DNA from: Candidatus Magasanikiibacteriota bacterium
Lineage (GTDB): Bacteria; Patescibacteriota; Patescibacteriia; Magasanikbacterales; UBA922
Length of the DNA: 33,724 nucleotides
Reading direction: 5' to 3'
NCBI GenBank assembly: GCA_016207245.1
Contig: JACQQA010000011.1
Location: forward strand, 1 to 33,724
Shown here: piece by piece, positions 1-6,906 of the stretch
How the letters are laid out: every line of letters begins with the position of its first letter
Numbering within the stretch: the stretch's first letter is position 1
Notes under the pieces: model-generated
Told to the model about the DNA's origin: nothing
Seen by the model: only the letters and a program-made list of their open reading frames with translations
Databases searched by the model: none
Position numbers and translations under genes: made by a program

Positions 1-134
1 GACTTTAAGAAGTATAAACAACGCTGTCGATTCTTACATTTCAGTTTCTAAACAATTTTTATTTAGCAATTAGTAAAAGTTGGTTTCTATTTGTCAGTTT
101 ATCATCTCCGGTCCTAAAAATCAATCGCGACGGA

Positions 135-163
135 TTGTTGATATTCAATTTTTTTGGTATAAT
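135..163 (+). promoter_or_regulatory. Promoter for the SpoIID-type gene
   Basis: A -35 box TTGTTG (135-140) lies 17 bases before a perfect -10 box TATAAT (158-163), preceded by TG and one base (extended -10). The ATG at 173 begins only ten bases after the -10 box, so the predicted transcript would have a leader of about 2 to 3 bases. Seen directly; activity is inferred. Confidence 0.7.
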
Positions 164-172
164 TATCCTGCT

Positions 173-2026
173 ATGAAAAGTAATTCACAAAAATTCTTGT
201 TTTTGGTTGTTATAACCGCGCTTTATTCGTTTTTTTGGCTCAACACAGCTAAAGCCGTCGAACCGGAAGTAAAAATAAAAGATGAAGCATACGCGGCAAA
301 ATTTGTTTCACAATCAATCAATGACCCAATTACAATTACCGCTGGAGAAACCACAGCGATTAAATTAAAATTTAAGAATATCGGCACGGCCGCTTGGAAT
401 TCATCCGGTAGCCGTTTTATTTCTGCTTATACAATGGATCCGCGAGACCGCGTTTCAGTTTTTAAGGGCTCTGATTGGTTGAGCGGCAAACAGACAGCAA
501 AAATTTCCGGCAAAGTCTCGCCGAATGAAATCGGAGAATTAGCGATTACATTAAAAGCGCCGGAAAAAACCGGCGAGTATTTGGAAAAATTTTATTTAGC
601 CGCGGAAAATTATTCTTGGGTGAAAGGCGGATACTTTTTCTTGAAAATTAAAGTGGCTGAAAGGCCAAAACCAGCGGTGTCAGAGTCGGCCACCAACGAT
701 TCCGTTGCCGAAGAAAAGATTAGCAATGATGAATATCAGGCAAAACGAGTCGGATTAGGCAAGAAGCAAGTGGCGGCTGTCGGCGGTGAAAAAATTAAGC
801 AGGTTTTGACTTTAATGAATAAGGGTACGGCGGTTTGGCAAAAGTATAGGGTTAAATTTGTTGAACCGGCGACCGTGGCAAGCTTGGGAGGACCGAATTT
901 TGCTGACGCGGATTGGGAGAACGCGCAAGTGGCTTTGAGCGGAGAAGAAAGCGTGGCGCCGGATGGTTTTTTGCGTTTGACATTTAATTTTCGCACGCCG
1001 GCAAAAAGGGGGAATTATGTCGCGAAGTTTTTGGTTGAAGTTGACGGTAATGAGCTGGAGGAAATTGAAGTGGCAGTGCCAGTAGAAGTGACGGAAGACG
1101 CGCCGGAGAATTATCAAGCGCCGACTTTTTCCGAAGCGGTTGAGGCATTTGTTCCGCGTTTGACCGAGGAGCCGCGATTAAGAGTCGGCATCAATTTGGG
1201 CGATGACGCGCACATGCAATTCATGTCTGCTAATGATGATTATATTGTTTCCGTTGACGGAGAGACAAAAGGGGTGTTGCCAAAGAACAAAATCGCGATT
1301 TTACGCTATAAAGACGGCGAGTATAGTTTTGATGGAGGAGGCTTGGAATTTTCTTCGCCGCAGTATGTCCGATTATCGCCGCAGTCTGATCAGCACGCGG
1401 TATTCACAGTTTTTAATTTGAAGCGTGCCGCCAAATGGGTGACAGCCGGAGATCATAATCATTATCGCGGCGCGGTTGAGTTTCGCCGTGGTGAAGTGGA
1501 CGGCAAATTCTATGTGGTAAATGATTTGCTTCTTGAAGATTATGTCGCTGGCATGGCGGAAACAAGTGACAAGGCTCCAATTGAGTTTATTAAAGCCAAT
1601 ATGGTAGCAGTGCGCAATTACGCCTATTTTAATAAAGGCAAGTATCCGTTTTTTGATGTGATAGCAAACACCTATGATCAGCTTTATCTGGGCTATGATT
1701 CAGAAATGGCGATGAGCAGTGTGGCGCAGGCGGCCAGAGACACCCGCGGTGTTATGGTAACTTATAATAATGAAATTGTTACTACGCCGTATTTTGGCAA
1801 CAGCAACGGCTGGACCAAAAGTTGGAAAAGCGTGTGGGGTGGGGCTGATAAACCATGGTTGCAGCCGGTTAAAGCCGGGTATGATAGCGGCAGATCAAAA
1901 AAAGGCCACGGCGTGGGCATGAGCCAGCGCGACGCGGCGATCCGCGCGGATAAAGAGGGGTTGAGCTTTGAAGAATTGTTGAAGTATTATTATACAGGAG
2001 TGAAGGTAGAGAGAGTGTATTTATAA
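173..2026 (+). CDS. Secreted SpoIID/LytB-domain protein with two N-terminal Ig-like domains
   Basis: A 617-residue exported protein. The start at 173 gives a clear signal peptide (MKSNSQKF, then a hydrophobic stretch, then NTAKA before the likely cleavage site); a longer reading from 80 would bury it and start upstream of the promoter. Residues about 40-150 and 190-310 are two beta-sandwich-like domains resembling the NBR1-type 'Ig-like' domain (GTAAW and GTAVW motifs). The C-terminal part from about residue 430 matches the SpoIID/LytB family: a GAVEF beta motif, VNDLLLEDYVAGMAE, the helix KANMVAVRNYA, and the terminal HGVGMSQRDA. SpoIID proteins are lytic transglycosylases acting on peptidoglycan, or regulators of amidases. 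Sporulation is not implied; a cell-wall remodelling role is inferred. It converges with the methyltransferase at 2056. Confidence 0.85.
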   Translation: MKSNSQKFLFLVVITALYSFFWLNTAKAVEPEVKIKDEAYAAKFVSQSINDPITITAGETTAIKLKFKNIGTAAWNSSGSRFISAYTMDPRDRVSVFKGSDWLSGKQTAKISGKVSPNEIGELAITLKAPEKTGEYLEKFYLAAENYSWVKGGYFFLKIKVAERPKPAVSESATNDSVAEEKISNDEYQAKRVGLGKKQVAAVGGEKIKQVLTLMNKGTAVWQKYRVKFVEPATVASLGGPNFADADWENAQVALSGEESVAPDGFLRLTFNFRTPAKRGNYVAKFLVEVDGNELEEIEVAVPVEVTEDAPENYQAPTFSEAVEAFVPRLTEEPRLRVGINLGDDAHMQFMSANDDYIVSVDGETKGVLPKNKIAILRYKDGEYSFDGGGLEFSSPQYVRLSPQSDQHAVFTVFNLKRAAKWVTAGDHNHYRGAVEFRRGEVDGKFYVVNDLLLEDYVAGMAETSDKAPIEFIKANMVAVRNYAYFNKGKYPFFDVIANTYDQLYLGYDSEMAMSSVAQAARDTRGVMVTYNNEIVTTPYFGNSNGWTKSWKSVWGGADKPWLQPVKAGYDSGRSKKGHGVGMSQRDAAIRADKEGLSFEELLKYYYTGVKVERVYL

Positions 2027-2047
2027 TTAACAATCGCGTTGTTAATT
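2025..2047. terminator. Inverted repeat between convergent genes
   Basis: AATTAACAA, loop TCGCG, TTGTTAATT: a perfect 9-base-pair stem overlapping the stop of the SpoIID gene and just before the end of the convergent methyltransferase. It is AT-rich and has no immediate T tract, so terminator function is only plausible. Confidence 0.4.
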
Positions 2048-2055
2048 GTTCATTG

Positions 2056-3186
2056 CTAATTGTTTATTTTTTTAAACCGCCAAATCGTCCGCGCCAGATG
2101 CTGGTTTGGACGGTGGTAAGTGAGGTGTTCAATGGGTGAGCTGCCAAATATTTCAAATGGAACGGCCGCAAAGCCGATTTTTTTTATCTCATCCACGCAA
2201 TCAATTTCCACCCATTCGTTTTTGCATAAAAATTTTGGAATGATAAACAATACCACGCCATCAGGTTTTAAAATTTTAACGAAAGCCTTAAAAGAGTCTA
2301 TATATAATTTTACCAATTCATCGGCTTGGGAGTCTATTTGTTCTTTGTTCTCTCTGCCAGTCAGCGGCTTGCCGAGGAGGGGTTCGGTGATAATGGCGTC
2401 AATAGAGTGTGGTTGGAGTTTATTTGATAATTTGGCGGCATCGCTTTGGAATAGTTTAGTAGTTGATGATTGTTTAATTGTTAAATTGTTAAATTGTTTG
2501 GCGAGCCAGTTTAAATTTTCTTTAGTATTTTTTATCGCTTTTTCGCTGATATCGGAGCCGATTAGGTTCGCATGGCCCATCGTTGCCGCTTCGGTAAGAA
2601 TAGTGCCGGAACCGCAGAATGGGTCAAGAATGGTCGCGTCTTTCGGCGTTTGCGACAAGTTGATCAAAATACGCGCCAGTTTAGGTGGCAGCATTCCGCT
2701 TTTATCATCACTGCCGGGTCGGCCGTAATCGCGTTGGCTGAATTCTTCAAACGGTTGGATAGCTTCTGTCGCGAAAATTTCGTTATTGATGATTGTCAGG
2801 TCGCCGCCAAGTTCAACCAAATTGTTATGCAAAATCGTGGCGGTATTTTTTGGTTCAATATAGCGGACTGAACGTCCGGCCTGTTTTAGTTGTTTTTTTA
2901 TATTAATTGCAAGTTTTTTGTCTGGCAGGGAAAAAATGATTTTTCCGGTTGGTTGGGTTTGATTAAGATACGTTGGGATGTCTGCTCCAATTTGTCGCGC
3001 GATTTTTATCGTCCCGCCCAAAGTTCTTATCAGATCTTCGCAATTTAATTGTTGACTTGTTTCTAAAATCAAAAAATTTTCTCGGTGATAACACGATAAC
3101 ACGATGGTGCGATGATGCGAAAAAACCGCCGTTATTTCAGCGGCGGAAATTTGCGGTTGATGCCCGAGCTGGAACAAATACTTCAT
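2056..3186 (-). CDS. TRM11-like SAM-dependent RNA/DNA methyltransferase
   Basis: A 376-residue class I methyltransferase. The SAM-binding motif DPFCGSGTILTEA sits at roughly residue 190 and the catalytic-type motif IITEPLLG about 90 residues later; the TEP form instead of NPPY is characteristic of the TRM11/Trm-G10 group, which makes N2-methylguanosine in tRNA. The N-terminal half (MKYLFQLGHQPQIS onward) would correspond to a ferredoxin-like/THUMP RNA-binding region, poorly conserved. I chose the ATG at 3186 because GAGG lies five bases upstream and the stop of the preceding gene is at 3191. It is the last gene of the type IV pilus operon, probably only by co-transcription. A run of TTAAATTG units (about 2470-2500) encodes the low-information loop FNNLTIKQSST. 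A DNA methyltransferase cannot be fully excluded. Confidence 0.8.
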   Translation of the reverse strand: MKYLFQLGHQPQISAAEITAVFSHHRTIVLSCYHRENFLILETSQQLNCEDLIRTLGGTIKIARQIGADIPTYLNQTQPTGKIIFSLPDKKLAINIKKQLKQAGRSVRYIEPKNTATILHNNLVELGGDLTIINNEIFATEAIQPFEEFSQRDYGRPGSDDKSGMLPPKLARILINLSQTPKDATILDPFCGSGTILTEAATMGHANLIGSDISEKAIKNTKENLNWLAKQFNNLTIKQSSTTKLFQSDAAKLSNKLQPHSIDAIITEPLLGKPLTGRENKEQIDSQADELVKLYIDSFKAFVKILKPDGVVLFIIPKFLCKNEWVEIDCVDEIKKIGFAAVPFEIFGSSPIEHLTYHRPNQHLARTIWRFKKINN

Positions 3187-3190
3187 AACC

Positions 3191-3532
3191 TCATTGCTTG
3201 GTGGAAGTCGCGTTTGGTTTGGCGACAAACACAAACGGGTCGCGCGTTGTTGCCGGCGTTTCCGTATTGATTTTTTTCTCCCAGGCCGCCATCACCTTGT
3301 CGTATTCGTTGAAATCAATGGTTTCCACGTTCAGGGCGGGGTCGGTGAGAAGAACTTCGCGGGTTTTGCTGATGGATTGGTAGATGTTGGTGTAGAGGAA
3401 AAACAAGGTAACACCAACGCCGATGGCGATCAATATCGCCGCGGCAATACTGATTAGATGCAAGCGTTCATATTCTTTATATTCCGCCAGCAAAATCACA
3501 CGTTTATTTTTTGATGGATGTCGGGTCAACAT
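3191..3532 (-). CDS. Small membrane protein of the pilus operon (PilP position)
   Basis: 113 residues: a basic N terminus, one strong membrane segment (about residues 27-48, ISIAAAILIAIGVGVTLFFL) and an extracytoplasmic tail of about 65 residues ending in DPFVFVAKPNATSTKQ. It has no lipobox. It lies directly after pilO, where other bacteria have PilP, and the single anchor plus a short periplasm-facing tail with DPF near the end suggests an analogous role in the pilus alignment subcomplex; that is inference. The ATG at 3532 overlaps the end of pilO by 29 bases; a GTG at 3499 would remove the overlap and is a possible alternative start. Confidence 0.65.
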   Translation of the reverse strand: MLTRHPSKNKRVILLAEYKEYERLHLISIAAAILIAIGVGVTLFFLYTNIYQSISKTREVLLTDPALNVETIDFNEYDKVMAAWEKKINTETPATTRDPFVFVAKPNATSTKQ

Positions 3533-4112
3533 AAATAATGCCGCTAAAATTTAAGCTGATGGTGGATTTTCCGGTTTTATCTTCTTTGCTTTTTTCCCAT
3601 TTTATACTGTCAGTAATAAGATAAAAAGGCATTTTTTCTAACGCGGCCAAATAACGGACATGGTCGGCAAATTCACCTTGATTGGAAAAATTCAGCAGAT
3701 AAAAATGCGTGAGACCGGCGCGCGGCGCTCCTTCGCCAGAGGCTTCGGCGGCGCGCGGCGCTTCAGCTTTTATTTCTTTGAAAGCCACTTCCAGATTTTG
3801 CGTTATATGATTTTTTTCCGCGAGGTTTTCCAGTTCAGTGATCATGCTTAGTTCGCCGCCGGCCGCGATCATTGCCTGCGATAGTTGGTTCGTATTTTTC
3901 GTTATCCCATCCATTTCTTTGATCGTGCGTTTGAGTTTTTGCGAGTTTTCATAGCGTTTTTCCAGCTCCGCTTCTACTTGGTTGATTTCTTTTTGCAGAC
4001 GATAGATTTTCCGCGCCACCGGATAAATAATGCCTCCCAAAATGGCCAGCAAAACCGCCACAATGAGGCCGAGTGTCAGTAGAATTTTTTGAGTAAGGGT
4101 CAAGCGCTGCAT
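3504..4112 (-). CDS. pilO: Type IV pilus assembly protein PilO-like
   Basis: 202 residues with the PilO plan: a short cytoplasmic N terminus, a membrane helix at about residues 10-32, a coiled coil at about 35-75 (YRLQKEINQVEAELEKRYENSQKLKRT broken by charged heptads), then a ferredoxin-like periplasmic domain (FYLLNFSNQGEFADHVRYLAALEKMPFYLI). PilO pairs with PilN to link the inner-membrane platform to the outer parts of the pilus machine. It sits directly after pilN in the expected order. A repeated APRA block at about residues 115-130 encoded by two 13-base GC-rich direct repeats looks like an insertion in the loop between coiled coil and domain. Identification rests on context plus topology. 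Confidence 0.75.
   Translation of the reverse strand: MQRLTLTQKILLTLGLIVAVLLAILGGIIYPVARKIYRLQKEINQVEAELEKRYENSQKLKRTIKEMDGITKNTNQLSQAMIAAGGELSMITELENLAEKNHITQNLEVAFKEIKAEAPRAAEASGEGAPRAGLTHFYLLNFSNQGEFADHVRYLAALEKMPFYLITDSIKWEKSKEDKTGKSTISLNFSGIIYVDPTSIKK
3716..3761. repeat. GC-rich direct repeats inside pilO
   Basis: CGGCGCGCGGCGC occurs at 3716-3728 and again at 3749-3761, exactly 33 bases (11 codons) apart, so the reading frame is kept and the peptide APRA is repeated. The composition is far more GC-rich than the surrounding gene. Confidence 0.7.
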
Positions 4113-4117
4113 ACTAT

Positions 4118-4645
4118 CTATTTAATCGCCGCTGAAAAAGAAAAATTGATATTGTCTTTTTTGGTAAGCTGGTCAACCGGGATATCCACGGTTTGAATCC
4201 ACGCGATTTTTTCCAGCCGCGATTGAAGGATTAGCAAGTCGTCGCGGTTGGCGGCGAACCCGGTTAAGCTTAGGTTTTTATTTTTTAAATTTAGGTTTAA
4301 CGCTGTTAAATTCGCGTCGTCAGGCATGGCGGTAGCGATATCCGGCAACAGCGGAGACACCGGCTGGTATAAATTCTGAATAAAATCAATTCGTTTAAGC
4401 TTTTCGTTGAGAGTTTTGACGGTTTTATTGGTTTCGGCGTAGCGATTTTGCAAAGAAGAAATTGTTACATTCAAATCATTAAAATAACCGCCCAAGACCC
4501 ATTCGCCGCCCAGCATCGCGATGCCGATAACGCAAGTGACAATTAAAATAATCTCTAATATATTTTTAATAAATTGAAAGCGGACCATGGTTTGGAGGCG
4601 ATCGCGTTTGATTGGTGAAATTAAGTTTATTCGGCAGGGTATCAT
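4118..4645 (-). CDS. pilN: Type IV pilus assembly protein PilN-like
   Basis: 175 residues. The start MIPCRINLISPIKRD resembles the conserved PilN N terminus, which carries an INLLP-type motif that docks into the groove of PilM; here INLIS. A membrane helix follows (about residues 24-45, IILIVTCVIGIAMLGG), then a coiled coil (SSLQNRYAETNKTVKTLNEK) and a small periplasmic domain with LTGFAANRDDLLILQSRLE, typical of Fimbrial_PN domains. The ATG overlaps the TGA of pilM (ATGA), which fixes the start; a longer reading upstream would run into the pilM coding sequence. PilM-PilN-PilO coupling is known from the family. Confidence 0.85.
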   Translation of the reverse strand: MIPCRINLISPIKRDRLQTMVRFQFIKNILEIILIVTCVIGIAMLGGEWVLGGYFNDLNVTISSLQNRYAETNKTVKTLNEKLKRIDFIQNLYQPVSPLLPDIATAMPDDANLTALNLNLKNKNLSLTGFAANRDDLLILQSRLEKIAWIQTVDIPVDQLTKKDNINFSFSAAIK

Positions 4646-5745
4646 ATCAGATATTTGGTGAAAAATGGATTGTCGGCCGCCCGCAAACCCAAACCAATGG
4701 CCGTTGCGTAGCCGATAGCTTTCTCCGGCGACAATCCGGTGTCTTTTGTGGTGGAGAGGTTTTTCCACGGATTGCCGGGCCGGGCTGTTATTTTCAATTT
4801 AGCCGATATTATGCGATCCAGCCGTTTTAAGTTTGATCCGCCGCCGCACATGACAATGCGGGTGATGCGATTGGCTTCCGGAAAATGGGAATAGTAGAAG
4901 TCAATGGCGTTTTTTATTGAATCGACAAAATCATCCGTTAATTTTACCAGCGCCGTCCAGCTGTTGCGCCGACTTTGCTTAAAATCTAAGCCCTGTTCCA
5001 GTTTTATCGCCTCCGCTTCCTCATTGGTTAAGTGAAGTGCTTGGGCGATGGCGGTGGTTACGATTTCTCCGGAAAAAGGCAGAGAGGTGCTGAATTGAAT
5101 TATATCATGATCGTGCACAATCAGACACGATCGGGAGGCGCCGATGTCCAGAATCACCCGCGCTTCGTCAATATACTCTTTTTTCGCGGTAATCATACTG
5201 CGGGTGATGGCCAATGCTTCTATTTCCAGCGCGATAACTCCCAGCCCCAGACTTTCCAGCAAATAGGTGTAGCTGTCAGCAATCAGTTTTGGCGTGGCGC
5301 CGATTAAAACATTGGTGGTTGACAGTCCGCCGCCATTTGGTATAATTTGCCATTGCAAGTAATAATTATCCTCATCAAACGGTATGTGTTTTTTGGCGGC
5401 AACGAGAATGTCGGCATCAATCAATTCCGCCAAAGGTTTTTTTATTTGGATCATTTTAATAAAACTTTGCGTTTCCGGCAGGGCGGTCACGACCCAAGGA
5501 CTGCGGATTGATTTTTGTTTGACCGCCATCCCGCGCGACATTTTGGCGATTCTCTGCCGCACTTCTTCCGGCTGTTGGAGTTCGCCGTTGACAATCAATC
5601 CCGGGGGCAGGGAAATACTCCTTACGTTCATCAATTCATAATGCGGCTCTCGGTATAACAGCGAACGATTGCGAAGCTGGATCAGTTTGACCGACAGATC
5701 GCCGATATCTAAGCCAAAAGCATTGGGAAACGGGTTGGTGAACAT
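4642..5745 (-). CDS. pilM: Type IV pilus assembly ATPase PilM
   Basis: 367 residues of the FtsA/actin-like PilM family. Visible are the phosphate-1 motif FGLDIGDLSVKLIQL near the N terminus, the phosphate-2 motif VILDIGASRSCLIV at about residue 195, and the adenosine motif RIVMCGGGSNLKRLD at about residue 293. PilM is a cytoplasmic ring protein that binds the N-terminal tail of PilN and transmits signals between the motor ATPase and the membrane complex. Its length matches the usual ~350. It follows pilC with a 3-base gap and overlaps pilN by four bases, so translation is probably coupled. Confidence 0.93.
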   Translation of the reverse strand: MFTNPFPNAFGLDIGDLSVKLIQLRNRSLLYREPHYELMNVRSISLPPGLIVNGELQQPEEVRQRIAKMSRGMAVKQKSIRSPWVVTALPETQSFIKMIQIKKPLAELIDADILVAAKKHIPFDEDNYYLQWQIIPNGGGLSTTNVLIGATPKLIADSYTYLLESLGLGVIALEIEALAITRSMITAKKEYIDEARVILDIGASRSCLIVHDHDIIQFSTSLPFSGEIVTTAIAQALHLTNEEAEAIKLEQGLDFKQSRRNSWTALVKLTDDFVDSIKNAIDFYYSHFPEANRITRIVMCGGGSNLKRLDRIISAKLKITARPGNPWKNLSTTKDTGLSPEKAIGYATAIGLGLRAADNPFFTKYLI

Positions 5746-5748
5746 AGA

Positions 5749-6861
5749 CTAAAAATTTTGCACTAACGAGTACATCGGCATAATCACGGCGATGGCCATG
5801 AAAGCGACGGCGATACCCAAGAGAATGATAATGACCGGCTCAATAATCGCCGTAAAGTTTTTCATAGTTTTGTCAACCTCGCTGCCGTAGAATTCAGCTA
5901 ATTCATCCAGCAATTGCTGGACTTCTCCGGTGCGTTCGCCGACCATGATCATTTCCGTGACCATTGGCGGGAAGAGAGAGTGGTTTTGGCTTAAAATTTC
6001 AGATAACGGCGCGCCGGTTTTGATTTTTTCCGCGGCTTGCTTCAGAATGTCGCGGTAAATTACGTTGCCGCAGGTATCGGCGGTAATTTGCACCGCGTCA
6101 ATTATCGGGATCGTGCTTTTCAACAGCGAAGATAGCGTGAGCGAAAATCTGGCCAGATTTATTTTTTTCATTATTTTTCCAAAGATCGGCAGATGCAGAT
6201 TTAATTTGTGTATAAAACGTTTAAAATCGGGAAATTTACGCAGTGAAGAAATGAACAATGCGACTGCGCCAACGATGATAATGACAATGAGAACCATGTT
6301 GATTGGACTGCTGGCGAAATTCGTTATAATGATAAGGATCTTAGTGGCTAAAGGCAGTTCCGCGTCAAATTCGTTAAACAGAGTTATCAGTTTCGGCAGA
6401 ACCACTGTTACCATCATGACGCCGATGCCGCCCATTGCCGCGATAATCACTGACGGATAAATCATCGCTCCGCGGATGCTGGACATCAGCTCGTGCGTTT
6501 TGCGCATCTGGATCATCACTTGGCGCAGGGATTCTTCAAGTTTTCCCGCCACTTCTCCCGCCGCGATCATCTGCACGTAAATCGGCGGGAAGGCCTTTGG
6601 GTGTTTTGTCAGCGCTTCGCTCAAGGACTGTCCTTTTTCCACGTCCGATTTTATCGCCGCGATTACCAGTTTCAATTTTTGATTTTCAATTTCTTTGCTC
6701 AAAACATCCAATGATTCAACCACCGATAGCCCCGCGTGTATCATGGTATGAAGATGCTCAACAAAAAACATTTTTTGCACAAAAGGAATACTGGTCAGGT
6801 ATTTGGTGACAAAATCATTCAATTTTTGTTCAAAGGGGGATATTTTTTTGTCTTTTTTCAT
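5749..6861 (-). CDS. pilC: Type IV pilus inner-membrane platform protein PilC (GspF family)
   Basis: 370 residues with two GspF/T2SSF repeats. Each has a helical cytoplasmic domain beginning with a hydrophobic FxxxL pattern (FFVEHLHTMIHAGLSVVESLDVL at about 31-53, broken here by normal variation; LARFSLTLSSLLKSTIPIID at about 235) and conserved GE motifs (IAAGEVAGKLEESL and MVGERTGEVQQLL). Membrane helices lie at about 135-160, 185-210 and 340-365. PilC is the platform turned by the PilB motor. The gene is 45 bases after pilB, the gap containing a hairpin, and 3 bases before pilM. Length is slightly below the usual 400. Confidence 0.93.
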   Translation of the reverse strand: MKKDKKISPFEQKLNDFVTKYLTSIPFVQKMFFVEHLHTMIHAGLSVVESLDVLSKEIENQKLKLVIAAIKSDVEKGQSLSEALTKHPKAFPPIYVQMIAAGEVAGKLEESLRQVMIQMRKTHELMSSIRGAMIYPSVIIAAMGGIGVMMVTVVLPKLITLFNEFDAELPLATKILIIITNFASSPINMVLIVIIIVGAVALFISSLRKFPDFKRFIHKLNLHLPIFGKIMKKINLARFSLTLSSLLKSTIPIIDAVQITADTCGNVIYRDILKQAAEKIKTGAPLSEILSQNHSLFPPMVTEMIMVGERTGEVQQLLDELAEFYGSEVDKTMKNFTAIIEPVIIILLGIAVAFMAIAVIMPMYSLVQNF

Positions 6862-6870
6862 AATAAATTC

Positions 6871-6894
6871 ACAGAAAATATTATTATTTTCTGT
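6871..6894. repeat. Perfect hairpin in the pilB-pilC gap
   Basis: ACAGAAAATA, loop TTAT, TATTTTCTGT: a perfect 10-base-pair stem placed between the pilB stop and the pilC start, ten bases upstream of the pilC ATG. It could lower expression of the downstream genes, be an RNA-processing site, or occlude the pilC start; none is proven. There is no T tract long enough to call a standard terminator. Confidence 0.6.
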
Positions 6895-6906
6895 TTAATA
6901 TTTTTT

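Noticed and set aside
3101-3125. GATAACAC / GATGG simple repeat as a regulatory array
   Set aside because: Short, irregular and inside the methyltransferase coding region, where it encodes HHRTIVLSCYH.
4642-4645. Recoded UGA (as in Gracilibacteria or SR1)
   Set aside because: TGA works as stop at coupled ATGA junctions (pilM/pilN, thyA/folA) and ends thrS; no in-frame TGA is needed for any gene.
5331-5346. TGGTATAAT on the plus strand inside pilM
   Set aside because: It is antisense within a coding region with no downstream gene on that strand; chance match.
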